Source: Paragonimus westermani
Lineage: Eukaryota; Platyhelminthes; Trematoda; Plagiorchiida; Troglotrematidae
Reading direction: 5' to 3'
NCBI GenBank assembly: GCA_008508345.1
Contig: QNGE01001263.1
Coordinates: 100,088 to 164,087 of the forward strand
Length of the DNA stretch: 64,000 nucleotides
Positions 24,328 to 35,110 of the stretch are shown piece by piece. Positions within the stretch are counted from its first letter, which is position 1; each line of letters opens with the position of its first letter. The notes under the pieces are model-generated. The model searched no databases. It saw only the letters and a program-made list of their open reading frames with translations, and had not been told where the DNA came from. The position numbers and the translations under genes were made by a program.

Positions 24328-26580
24328 CTGACAGTGATGACGAAATTACAAAACGTGTCTTCAGATAAGTAATACCATACATAATTTCTGTCTGCCAGTC
24401 AATGCTGATAATTAGGTGTGGTCTGCCTTATGAATGCATGTTAGATAAACATACCGTTAATGTCTAACAAAAACCAAATGAGTGTAGTTGGTATAGTTCC
24501 ATAATAACCACATGCACCACCTCTGATAGACATGTGGAACCAGAAAGACTTTTATCACATTCGGTTTTTATCGACATATTAGAGCCCTCACTGTGCCAGA
24601 ATTTCCACAAGGTGGTTTCGAAGAATAATGTGCGAGTACCCCCTTGTATTCACTACCACACAAGTTCCACTACACGTTCTTCGATTGAAACATATTTTGT
24701 CTCACAGAAATCGGTTGTCTTAAAGTCAGACTAATGGTCAGTCAGAAGTAATCGGGTGGCTAACTTTAAAAAATTGTGATAGGACCTATTTCGGAGATTT
24801 TCAGGGGGAATAGAAAACACATTATCAAGTGGGCTTAATTGTCATTCTCCATTTTTCTGAACTGTGTAAGGGTGTCTGGGCCAAATCCACTTCTCATAGG
24901 CACTCTTTATCGTGAACGAACAACTGGTAAACTGGCTTGCTCTATTTTATATAATTTAGTGGCTATTAGAAATATCGAGATAAACGGGTTGTACCATTCT
25001 TTTCAAAAGCACAATTGTCCTATGATGTGTAATTACCGAACTTAGCAAATGGTCGAAGAACATCAACAGCATCACTGAAAAATCGTCAATTACTTAATGA
25101 CCAGATGTATCACCGATGAAGCAGGAGTGCGCAACCTTGGCTCACAAGGAAATCACTTATTTCCTTTGTGATTCATCAGTCTTCATCCGATGTATGTAAT
25201 TGTGAATAGAATTGCCTATAAATCGGGTCTTATAACGCTGAAAGTGTAACTATACGGTTAGCTTTAAAAAAATTGTTTGTTGCATTACGATTTGTATACG
25301 ATAGGATAGGATCACTGAATAACTGTGTTGATTGAGGGATTTTTTACATGACTGGATCGGTCGAGTTCAGGTTGCATCAGATTATTCCTGTTTATATTCA
25401 TCTTACGAAGGTTTATTCGGCCCGAAATGATCATTAAAATACTGAACACTGATCTGTTATTAATGCGTAAATCATTCTAAACTGAATAGCAGCTTTGGCT
25501 AGGCTGTAACTGGTAGGATTCGCAAGAATGAAGCGGGGTTATACTTGAAGACATCATTTTGCAGTTAATACAGCCCGTCTGGCGGCCTGGGTATTACCCC
25601 TTCTTATTAAGCGCTGAAAAAGATCATATGAAACAAGGAGCTGATTATCAGTGGTATATACTGATATACAAGTAGTGCTTCATTGGTCAGAAAGGAACTG
25701 TTGTGTTAAGTAACGTTGGTATCGCCAGTGTTTGCTACCGCACGACGATCGCACATTACTTTGAGGATGGTCAAGGTACAGTTGTAGGTACGAGGACTAC
25801 CAGACTGAAACATTCGAATATGAGTCTCGGTTTATTTGTGAGCTCTTGTGCAAACTAAAACAGCTCAGCATACAAGATTTGATCAACTGTCTGACCTGAC
25901 AGCAATCTTCTCGGAGTGTCTGAGCTAGACCCTAAGGAATTTCAAAATTTGTTGGACTAGAAACCTTGAGGTGTGCATTATCCTATACAGCTAACCGTTA
26001 GAATAGCTGTCTATCAGTTTATCTAGGTAGTGGGTCCAACGAAATCACTGAAGCCCTTAGAAATCCCTCCACCAAAATTTGGATAAGTGGTTCATCTGTC
26101 TTCACGTTCATGAGTTTAGATGTCACATGACGACCCAAAACTCACGCTTACTGGCAGATAAATAACATCAGCTTAACGAAGACCAGCCGAAGTCCGGGTA
26201 GTACTTGGGATGGGTAGAAATCAGTTGAAAGATAACTCCATGATTATTAAGTGTAAGCATGTTTATTGTTTTAAGAAAGTTTTTATCGAGTTCTCCCACC
26301 TCTAGATTGCCCCAATAAGATCTGACATAAAGATGTACATAACTACGTAGGCAACCTCTAGGTTCGACAGGAAACTGAGTTTTCACTCATTATCGGGAGA
26401 CGGTTATTTCTAGTTGTCTCCAGAACTGCTTCACCCGAAATATTTGTGAGTGGTAATGTGTAGGGCCACGAATATTCTGTAAGCATATATGCAGACATAT
26501 ATATATATATACTCAGATCACAGTCGATAGGATGAGAAACAGCTGTCTTTGAAACCGTACATTCCTTTCAGAAGTTTAAA

Positions 26581-26680
26581 AAAACGTTGGAAGACGAAAA
26601 CTGGTGGATGCAAGCATTTCGTATTGACTCGTCAGTACCAAATTTGCAGTAACATGACGCGGTTTTTTTTACATCGAGCA
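26581..26680 (-). repeat. PLE inverted terminal repeat (left copy)
   Basis: Pairs with 27311-27411. On the minus strand it carries the hammerhead-like motif at 26601-26642 and ends inward with ACATCGAGCA, matched at the other repeat. Confidence 0.85.
26601..26642 (-). ncRNA. Hammerhead ribozyme-like motif
   Basis: The minus strand reads stem I TTTGGTA, core CTGACGA, a short stem II (GT-CAAT-AC), core GAA, stem III ATGC-TT-GCAT, cleavage-site C, then CACCAG as the other side of stem I. All invariant core bases (CUGANGA, GAA, the A-U closing stem III, C at position 17) are present. Only the first pair of stem I is mismatched (A:C). Short-stem type I hammerheads of this shape are known in PLEs. 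It is at least a former ribozyme and possibly still active. Confidence 0.7.
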
Positions 26681-26732
26681 GTTAGGGGGGGGGGGCAGGG
26701 TGAATAGTCGATCGGTGGTTTAGGAAGTGTCA

Positions 26733-27280
26733 CTAATTCCAGGGAAGGGTCAAGTTTACGAGCACTTGTTCCTGAACACACAAGGTCGGCTTCAGTCGAG
26801 TGATTGCGACCGCCTCAGCAAAACGCAAGAATCTTGGATTCGAGTGACGTAATAGGATTCTGAATGCACGAATTGGGTCGATAACGTGACCAGTGGTCAG
26901 GACGTGTCTTGCGACTGCGCACGCTGGTTGCCTGCGTGTTTCAACCACATTGTTGTTCTTCTGTAATACAGTGCTCCGCACCCATATTAAGCAAATGTTC
27001 TTTCACTCTGCAGATCAAGCATCTCTCGGTTCTGCCTATGTGACTTTCTTTGCAGTTACATGTAAATTGGTAGACACTGTGAGGTGGCACCGACAGGCTG
27101 ATCTCCTTTGATTGTGGGGACAAGCAGTTTATGGGTCCGAGCTACTACACAGAGTTCCGCTGCGTTAAATGTTTGTTTAATCGAATTCACCAGTCTTTGA
27201 GTTGTTTGATACATGCTATAATCACCTTCAAAAGGCAATTCTATATAAACCCTCCTTTTTCTCGCTGTGGCCACCTGTTC
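26733..27280 (-). pseudogene. PLE GIY-YIG endonuclease remnant
   Basis: Three overlapping minus-strand frames cover it in the right order. The first (27274-27056) reads YIELPFEGDY with NSIKQTFNAAELCVV. The second (27123-26941) reads SVYQFTCNCKESHIGRTERC, the Cys-rich lead and YIGRT core of PLE GIY-YIG domains with H in place of the catalytic-motif Tyr, followed by RVKEHLLN. The third (to 26733) reads LRFAEAVAITRLKPTLCVQE, the C-terminal helix and end of PLE proteins. Frame changes between them make it a pseudogene. Confidence 0.8.
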
Positions 27281-27310
27281 GGAAGGTGGTGCTCGGAAAG
27301 TGTTCGGTGG

Positions 27311-27411
27311 TGCTCGATGTAAAGAAAACCTGCTTCATGTTATTGCAAATTTGGTACTGACAAGTCAGTACGAAATGCTTGTATCTACCAGTTTTCGTCT
27401 TCAAACGGTTT
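27311..27411 (+). repeat. PLE inverted terminal repeat (right copy)
   Basis: Reverse-complement partner of 26581-26680. It contains the motif at 27350-27392 on the plus strand. Confidence 0.85.
27350..27392 (+). ncRNA. Hammerhead ribozyme-like motif (core variant)
   Basis: Stem I TTTGGTA pairs with TACCAGT (six pairs, one of them G:T). The core is CTGACAA, with A where G8 is expected, then stem II GT-CAGT-AC, GAA, stem III ATGC-TT-GTAT and C at the cleavage position. The G8-to-A change is expected to abolish cleavage. The stem I first pair (A:U) is intact here, unlike in the opposite copy. Confidence 0.6.
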
Positions 27412-29292
27412 AGTTGTCTTTGAGTTGTGCAAGAGGTGTTGCCGCTGAAGTAACTTACATGAACAAAGTGACACAATAGAGCTACTGGTGGGTCTAATTT
27501 GGCGGCGTTAACAATGTCCTCTCAAATTTATTTTGCGAACATAGTAACGAGGAAAGCCAACCGATGAGTGTTAAACATTTGTGCTGTGAGTAAAATCCGA
27601 TTTTCGACCTGTCGTAATCGAATCCCCAGAAACTCGGTGGATTCAGTGGAAGGAGTTGAAGAAATTTGCAAAGTGGTTTATCACGGCCGACTACGAAACG
27701 ATTGTAGATACACGAGTTTTCGCTAGTCCGCTGCCTAACCACTTCGGGTGGTGTTCTCAGATGTCAGCAGATAAGCAACATGCTGCACAGTCCAACCAGA
27801 GCAGAACAGTGGTTAGATCATCAGCGAATGCTGTTTGCCAATGCCTGTAGCACATCTTCGGATAGGTGATCAGACTCAATCGAGGATGTGCCTTGCACTA
27901 GATCCTTTGCCATAAGGGGTTTTTTAAGTTGTCTGTTATGTCGAATCGTCCAGCTAGCTTGGGTTAATGTGTGGAATATCGGGAGAAAAGCGGAACGGCC
28001 AAGTTTACACAATTAAACCAAAATAAAAATTTCATTCACTGCCTAATTACATGAACTAAAATAACTGATCTAAAGACACAACTCATAGAAACTAACAGAA
28101 TCAAATGTTTGCGGGCGTTGGCTGCACTCCATGATTTGTCAGCAGGAATATGGTGGCTAATGAAACATCTCTGGGACTACAAATAACACTAGAAGTCCGC
28201 TGTCTCTTGTCTCTTCCAAGAGTGAGGTCATGGCTGGCATACTGGACTCGGTATTGCCGTTTCGTGTATGCATTTGTGACACAGTCACGAATTAGTCTTC
28301 CTTCCTGTTTAATCATGAGTGTATAGGTGAAAAAGACTGTGTGAGACTGTTTAACTAAATTCACTGACCTTGTTGGACAAGCTAATTGGGCCATGTGGGA
28401 AATAGTTCACCTTATCACATTCCCAGAATAGCTTAGAAGCAGACTGACATCTGCAACTGACTCATGTTTACCTGAGATTAACTACCCAATCAGCGCCTCG
28501 CAATATGTTCCCTGATCTAGTGAGCTATTTAGAGGCGTCCCAATAAAGTCAAAGTTCATACCTTAGGCATCGCTGAAACACCCTGTTGCTCGGATAAACA
28601 ACGTGATAACACTGAACTTAGTATGGCTAAGGATTACCAAATCGGATGCGCATGAAATTCCCACGTCACATGTAGTTCTGATTAGACCAACATGTCACAT
28701 TCCCCTCCTCATAATATGGCTTAATTGTGTCATTTTCTGTCCTTAGCAAAACGTTATATCTGGTGCTCATTCAACAAGGAGCCAATAACCAGTTCTAGTT
28801 ATTGCGTAGCGCATGTTGAATACCCACCATCCAGTCGACAGTGCCGAATAAGTTTGGATGGTTTAGTTGACTGGCAATATTCGATCGCCATGTTTTGTAG
28901 AACAGCTGTTAACCAAAAGGTTCCACTCCATTTTCTGTCACCAAAGAACTTATTTCGGTCTGTCTTCAGCACCACGGTTAATTCGCTCGCAGTTAAGTTA
29001 GACATATCCTTATACAATCGAAAAATTTTAGCTGTTTAATTTAACAGAGTGATTGCATCTGCCTCGGACCGACTGCGGCCAATTCACTCTATCGTATCAA
29101 CTGTTTACAATGGCCAGCTTAGCAAAAGTTCTAGTTTTCATGTCATAAGAAATTGAGCTGTAGGCCCCATGCAACAGACAAAGTCACACGTAGTGTGATA
29201 TTGTAAAATTGCCGGAATTTTCACACAAACAAAGTCAGACTAATGCGAATTTTGCTATTACTTTTGAACTGTCTCAGAACCGCGTCACATAC

Positions 29293-29454
29293 CTTGTGGC
29301 TTCATGTCATAGGTGAATGTTTCACATAAAACCAATTTATTTCGTTGTCGTCGAAATGGGTCATTGAACAGAGCGCACGGTTTCAGGTATACGTCCGAAT
29401 TGGAGCCCTCTGCCTGTCCGGTGCTGCTTCCGTCAAAGTTCCATAATTGACAGT
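29293..29454 (-). CDS. Glutamine synthetase coding exon 2
   Basis: This exon encodes residues 58-111. It follows the acceptor TCTTTAG, completes the Asp codon from exon 1 ([14 protein letters not shown]), then reads [20 protein letters not shown] and [25 protein letters not shown] is the GSII N-terminal signature, and the exon lies in the beta-grasp domain whose loop completes the neighbouring subunit's active site. The donor is AAG|GTATGT. Confidence 0.97.
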
Positions 29455-29949
29455 CTAAAGAGAAGGCAACAAAAAAAAACAGTAACGATGAATGAAACTT
29501 AATGAATGATGGGGAGGTGTTTTGTCCATTTTTGAGGCCATTATCATGTTTCATTTTCGAGGCTAGAAGTTGGGCGCTTCATTTGTCTCATTGAAAATGA
29601 TGAAGAACGTCTGATATTGGTGTCTCTCAGAATTACGTGAGAGATAAACTTGTACCCAAAATAAGTATTGCCACCTAATCTTTGTTCCTATTAGGCGACA
29701 CGAGCCATCGTCTCCGCACCTCATCAGAAAGATATCAAATCTACCCACATCACTGTTCACGTTGAAAATGACTTGACCAGCGCGACCGCGTAACATCTCA
29801 GTAAGTGACGATACATATGTTAAATCATTGCACGACATTAGTGGTTGTTAATACCCATCCTCCTTAAATTTCACACCATAAAGCGTTTGCTGTAAAGTTT
29901 ACTGGGATACGTATGTGAGCTACAAACCACTAGTGTAGGACATTTTTGG

Positions 29950-30520
29950 AGGTCAAAATCCCCCCCGACTGACCTTGCCACACCCTTCCTCGCGAGCCCG
30001 TCTGACTACACACTTGCTACCATCATTCCCACAACCCGTGTCTAAAACTACTGATTCCTCCAGCCCGCCTCCATCAGTCATTGAATCCCAGTCACCTGCC
30101 ACACACCCATTGTTATCTGTCAGTTTCACCCTCCCTACCCCCTGTGAATACGGTCCGCCATTAAACTGTCACCAGCTCATCGGTTTGCCCGAAGCCCGGG
30201 TATTTAGACACACATCAGACCGATCTGATCGCACTCAGTCGGTTCTTCATTGCCTGTCCGTCGTTTGTGCCTATACTTGTCGTGCCTTTTGGACCCTTGA
30301 TGGCCTGTTGCGGCCAAACATTGTTTTATCGCACGAACGCAAACGAATTGAGGTTTGTTCTTGTAATGTCAATAGTACCACGTTTCCAGCGCCTTGATTT
30401 GGTTTCGATGGTTGGTGTCCTTCGTTATGCGTGCGCCGCTCAACGTTCGTCGGAAGAACGTACAACTAGGAATAGATTACCGTGGTGGAGCTCGACCACT
30501 GAGTTGTTTCGAGCTTGACA
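29950..30520. other. C-rich, GC-elevated tract of unknown nature
   Basis: The plus strand changes to C-rich sequence with Pro/Ser/Thr-rich frames: 29975-30397, 140 codons, overlapped by 30267-30518. Composition differs sharply from the AT-richer intron around it, which suggests inserted sequence such as a retroelement ORF1 or gag fragment. No zinc-knuckle, RT or transposase motif was recognised, so the identity stays open. Confidence 0.4.
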
Positions 30521-32740
30521 TGAATGCACTAAGTTTAGCTAAGATTCAGTAATGTAGAATGACTGCAGCAAACAAATTCGAAATGACGAATCACGTACCT
30601 TGAGATCTTCTAGTGCACCTTTCCAATAGAATGTGACCTATCATATTGCTACATGAGTGCATCTCGCTTGTACACAGAGGTTGTCCACGAGAGTATCGGA
30701 GGTAACTGCTGTCTCTTCGTCAAACTACGTTAGTGGAGTCGTGACGATTTGTGGTTGTCGACCGTAAAACAAGTGTGGAATGTGCACTAAGGAAAGGTTG
30801 ATCCTCAGGATTGGAACAGTTGGTCAGTTCATGAGAAAAAAATGCACAGGGGGCAACAGATTTGCAAATTAACTGTTTCTCGCATGCAAACCAGTCTCAC
30901 TCGGTGAGTCCTGTAGCTAATATTATAATACTCACGATCACAAATTTCAATAACTAGCTAGCCAGTTTGTCCCAAAGTTGCTAAATAAATATTGTTTTGC
31001 AGGACGACAAGACAGGAAACATTGTGTATCGTCAGAAAAGAAGAGTTCAGGAATGTTTTGCAAACTTTCACACACGAAGCTTATGAGGATGCATGCATTG
31101 TCGACTCTGCGCTGTATCTGAGTACTGCGGCCAGAAATTCCATTAATTCTGACGGTAGAAAATGAGGAGGTTAGATAAAAAGGATAATGTGTACCAGAAA
31201 ACCAGAAAAACCAGCTGAAAATTAGCACTGAGATAGAAATTGACATTATCAAGTTGGATGGTTTTCTTATTAACCACCATAGACTGCCACTTCTGAGAGT
31301 ACTGCTGAACAGCAATGCGGTTGGTGACGGTAGGTCACGTAATCCAAATTTGCTAGGCTGAGTGAGAAAACCTCATAATTTTAACTACGCCATCACCAGC
31401 CCACCTTGGGAGTTCCTCAAACCGCCAACATCCATTTTATTAACACACAAAGTCTGTAACCCTAGTAGAGATTAGACACTTTCATCCCTTCAACTGACGT
31501 ATATCACACTGTTTTCGCTTACCGTGTTGAGCGTCATGTTGATTGCAAAATCGGACTGGAGAAGTTGATACCAACAAACTAGACTGTCAGGTAAACGTTA
31601 CATTCCAATGATGTCCATCTGACTTGTTATGACACCGGATCCAATAGGTAACTTGCCTGATTGGAATTTCTTCAGGTGGGACTCGTACGTGCTCCAGATC
31701 AGACGTCCCAAACTAACTGTGCAAATGAAATTTACACACCTGACTCGATTTGGAGGCTGTCGATGTAAAATCCTGACCATGTTCTGTGCTTCCTTCTGCA
31801 CGCTTTGTCCTACCGTATCAGTACAATCGACTTGGCTTGGATACAGAGTAACACTAGAACTCCTTTTAAGAATTATTGGATCGATAATGTGTCAGAGAAG
31901 TAATATTACTTCATATGATGTTGATGTTCAGACATTCTAAAATAGACCATACAATGGGAGTTACATAGGCATTGCAGGTCTTCCTACTAATTAACGATAA
32001 GACCTCTTTCAGACGCAACAAATGACATCAGTTTCGCTGTCCACATGAACGCTCCGTCAGCAAGTGTCCGATGTAATGTGGCAACACAGCTGAGTGAAAC
32101 ATCCAACAGTCTCGAGCGAACTGGTTTCAATGACACGGTCTGGATAAGATTCAGTCCAATCTTGTGGAAACATTTTAAACGTTGGAGAGAGAAAATACCT
32201 ATTATGCACATCAGCCTACATGACTGGTGGTTTGGAGAATTGGTTTGTTATATTATTCATTCCCTATTCTTTTCTCTCAAACTGACTAACCTAAACACGA
32301 ACAAAATTAGTCGTTGAATGCGTGCTACAGAAAGAGCCCCAATGATTGACAATAGTCTTGAAGGACAGGCATTCTTTGAGATCGACCTGATTTTTGCACT
32401 CTGTCAGTCACGCAACTCGGATGTCAACATGCAAAAATTTACACTGAAATTTAGGGGAGCACACAAAAACTAACCAATTTCTTACGTACACAGTTTTGAC
32501 AAAATCAAGGAAATGGAAAAGAAATTAAGTCCCGTTTGTTTACATCAACTAAACCTAGCAAATCACCACTGCCATCGTCAAGATGGTTTGTTTTCGTCGT
32601 GGTCTTCGTTTATGAATGATATGTTATTAACCTTGCCCCAAGTGATCAAGACAGTGTAAAAATAAGTGGTTTGCCTGTCCGGTTTCGTCGATTGTATATC
32701 TTGAATCATATTTTATATATATATGAATTAATCGAAAAAG

Positions 32741-34015
32741 AGAGCAGACACTGAGTGATGAACGATTTATTGTGACGTTTCAAATCCGCAATAGGATCCG
32801 TTATGAAAGAAATAAATGTGTCGGAATGAGATTGTTCTACCGTTCACCGTGTCCGCCTGTCCGTCTGTCTTCGCTCACTTTTCGTTTCATCGTCATCGAT
32901 GCTGACGTAGTGGCTGTCTATGTCAACGTGCCAACTGAATGAATTCCGCGACCACTTTCGCATGCATGCATATATATATATGTGACTCCACAACGTATGA
33001 ACATGTCACAGGGGAACCTACGAAAAGTTTGAGGGCTCGGATCACCAAAATTGTGACAGCTCTCGAGAAAAAGAAATCACTCACAGAGGAACAGGCTAAA
33101 CACCTTCGATCAATTGAGGGACCAGTGCCACGATTATACGGGCTACCAAAGGTCCACAAGGATCAAATACCAGTGAGATCAATCGTTGCATCCAGGACGG
33201 CCTCAAACTACCAATTGGCGAATTTCCTCTTTCGTATTCTCCGACCGTGTTTACCTCAGGACAACCACGACGCAAACAGTTCAGCAGATTTCTTGAGACA
33301 GATTAAGGACTTAGAATTGGAAGATGATGCACTGGTTTCCTTCGATGTTACGTCGCTTTTCACAAACATACCGAAGGGACTTGCGATAAAAAGTATGAAG
33401 CACCTTATGAGTAAGGACTACAGCCTCCGCAAGAGAACGAATCTCTCTCCAAAGGAATTGATTCAGTTGTTGGAGCTCTGCATGGAGACTTACCTACAAT
33501 TTAACGGCCGAGTCTACTTGCAGAAGAGAGGCACACCTATGGGCTCATCTATATCAGGATTGCTTGCTGACGCCCTAATGAAACACTTCGAATCTGAAGC
33601 CTTCCAGACATTCAAACCTAAGGTGTGGCTCCGATATGTGGATGATACATTTGTTGTTTTACCTCAGACTCAGCTTGACCAGTTCCACAGCTGTGTGAAT
33701 AACGTAATAGATGGGATAACCTTTACACGCGAGAAAGAAGAGAACTCATGCCTGGCGTTTCTCGACGTACTGATCGTAAGACGACCTGATGGCAAGCTTG
33801 AAACCACTGTCTATCGTAAACCGACAACAACTGATGTCATTCTCAGATTCAATAGCAATCATCCAGCATGTCAACTCAAAAGCTGTGTACGAACATCATT
33901 TCGACGTGCAGACACGCACTGTAGCTCGCCCGAACTCAGAAGACCAGAACGAAAACACTTGTTCAAACTGTTTGCCTCTAAAGCGCGTAGAAATAAGGAC
34001 AGCTATCTTACATGA
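32741..34015 (+). mobile_element. Penelope-like element, 5' repeat plus RT
   Basis: The 5' part (32741-32890) is a non-coding repeat also found alone at 12794-12945. It is followed directly by a long open RT frame. The N-terminal part of the usual PLE protein is missing and the endonuclease is absent downstream, where an opposed PLE remnant begins (about 34.13 kb). It lies antisense to glutamine synthetase inside intron 1. Confidence 0.85.
32939..34015 (+). CDS. PLE reverse transcriptase (partial, 358 codons)
   Basis: Motifs in order: RLYGLPKVHK (residues 65-74), VSFDVTSLFTNIP (about 133-145, first catalytic Asp), GTPMGSSISGLLADA (about 198) and RYVDDTFVVL (Tyr at 233, the two catalytic Asp next), then LAFLDVLIV and VYRKPTTTD. 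These are diagnostic for Penelope-like RTs, related to telomerase RT. All three catalytic Asp are intact over an uninterrupted frame, so this is the best-kept retroelement frame in the window. It still lacks the N-terminal region (the first 20 residues come from a TA-rich run) and the whole GIY-YIG domain; after LFKLFASKARR it stops. Expression is doubtful. Confidence 0.9.
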   Translation: MNSATTFACMHIYICDSTTYEHVTGEPTKSLRARITKIVTALEKKKSLTEEQAKHLRSIEGPVPRLYGLPKVHKDQIPVRSIVASRTASNYQLANFLFRILRPCLPQDNHDANSSADFLRQIKDLELEDDALVSFDVTSLFTNIPKGLAIKSMKHLMSKDYSLRKRTNLSPKELIQLLELCMETYLQFNGRVYLQKRGTPMGSSISGLLADALMKHFESEAFQTFKPKVWLRYVDDTFVVLPQTQLDQFHSCVNNVIDGITFTREKEENSCLAFLDVLIVRRPDGKLETTVYRKPTTTDVILRFNSNHPACQLKSCVRTSFRRADTHCSSPELRRPERKHLFKLFASKARRNKDSYLT

Positions 34016-34129
34016 CAGACCAACAAAATCGGGGTGAATCCCACAGCAAACACTGACTGCGTCAACACCTGCTGTGCACAAAGAGGTGGGCGATACTACG
34101 TGAACGGAATAGCCTCCGTGAATGCAAAT

Positions 34130-35110
34130 ATCTTCGGGTTTCGATTATATGACAGCACAGTGAACGATGGTAATTGGTCAACCAAATGACCCATATCTAA
34201 GATGTGTGTAGAAGTCGAAGACGCCGGATTCCGGCCCAATCACTTAGTCAATGGTGTCTGTTGCGCCATAGCGTCCAATGATCACTTAGACATGTGTCTC
34301 GAACTCCGGTCCGTCTTAATAATACACGTGCCATTGCAGATGCAGACGAAGTGATGAATTAGATGAGGGGCGGAACAGTTTGTTGGATCACGACCGGGAA
34401 CACCAGAGACGATAGTATAAACGGTGAGCAAAAGTAAAAATTCAGCATCTGGGCAGGTCGATCGTAACTTTCTACCTACATCGGTTGCTATGTGGTCACC
34501 TTTGGAAGTCAAATTGAACCGGATATACACCTTGGAATCATTCTTAATCTGAACTTTGATTATCTGTAGCTTACAGTGAATTTACATAAACTTCTCTGGG
34601 TGATCAATAACAAGTAAAACGTCCTTCAGGAATTCTCCCTCGTGTTGGTACTGTCATCAGTACACAGTTATCTGGCCTTGTGGAGCGCGGTACGGGCGAG
34701 GAAATTTGAATGCCACTCGATGTCGCCTATCGATACACTGATTGTTGCAATGCAACACATTCACGTCAATTGATGAGAATGTATAATAACGGTAAGTTTC
34801 TATCTGGATTTTGCTCGGAAAAAACTAATAAATTTGATTATGATTATTCCAGATGTTTACGGGGTTGGTTGAAGTGAATATCACCTGCGAAAACCAATGT
34901 ATCGTCTACATATCGTTTGCAGAGCTTGTTACTATCAGCCGAATTTAAAATTTGTCCTTCAACTATCCCCAAGAATGTGACAACCAAGGTCGGGTCTAAT
35001 GGGTTGCACAGTGTCACATGATCGAAACCAGAAGCACTCACGAAAGTCCCGCTGATCAAGCAATATCGAACATTTCTGTGCTCAAAAAAGCTGCTGACGA
35101 AATCAACGTT
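34130..35110 (-). mobile_element. Opposed, decayed Penelope-like element remnant
   Basis: Minus-strand frames give an RT piece (35059-34844) with LCKRYVDDTLVFAGD, the catalytic YVDD block, and then an endonuclease-side piece (34530-34282) reading RKLRSTCPDAEFLLLLTVYT and SAPHLIHHFVCICNGTCI, which aligns with the same region of the 38.3-38.7 kb remnant. Non-coding sequence at 34152-34245 also matches 38169-38258. The GIY-YIG motif itself is eroded. It faces the plus-strand PLE RT tail to tail. Confidence 0.75.

Larger units (their letters stand above)
26581..27411 (-). mobile_element. Short Penelope-like element remnant flanked by inverted repeats
   Basis: Inverted repeats of about 100 bp (26581-26680 and 27311-27411) enclose a minus-strand coding remnant. 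The outer 76 nt align without gaps and differ at only seven positions. The interior encodes a decayed GIY-YIG endonuclease. PLEs are retroelements with an unusual RT and a GIY-YIG endonuclease, and their terminal repeats often carry hammerhead ribozymes; both repeats here contain such a motif. The RT part is gone, so the copy cannot move by itself. No clear target-site duplication was seen. Confidence 0.82.
24328..29292 (-). other. Glutamine synthetase intron 2
   Basis: About 5.0 kb, donor GTATGT and acceptor CTGTCAG. It contains the PLE remnant at 26581-27411, a TA run near 26489-26511 and an 11-base G run near 26685-26695. An imperfect hairpin (CACAAGGAAAT/ATTTCCTTTGTG) lies near 25143-25171. 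The rest shows nothing recognisable. Confidence 0.75.

Noticed and set aside
30947..31315. 122-codon minus-strand frame with a hydrophobic stretch
   Set aside because: No homology recognised; it lies inside glutamine synthetase intron 1 and lacks splice or start context.
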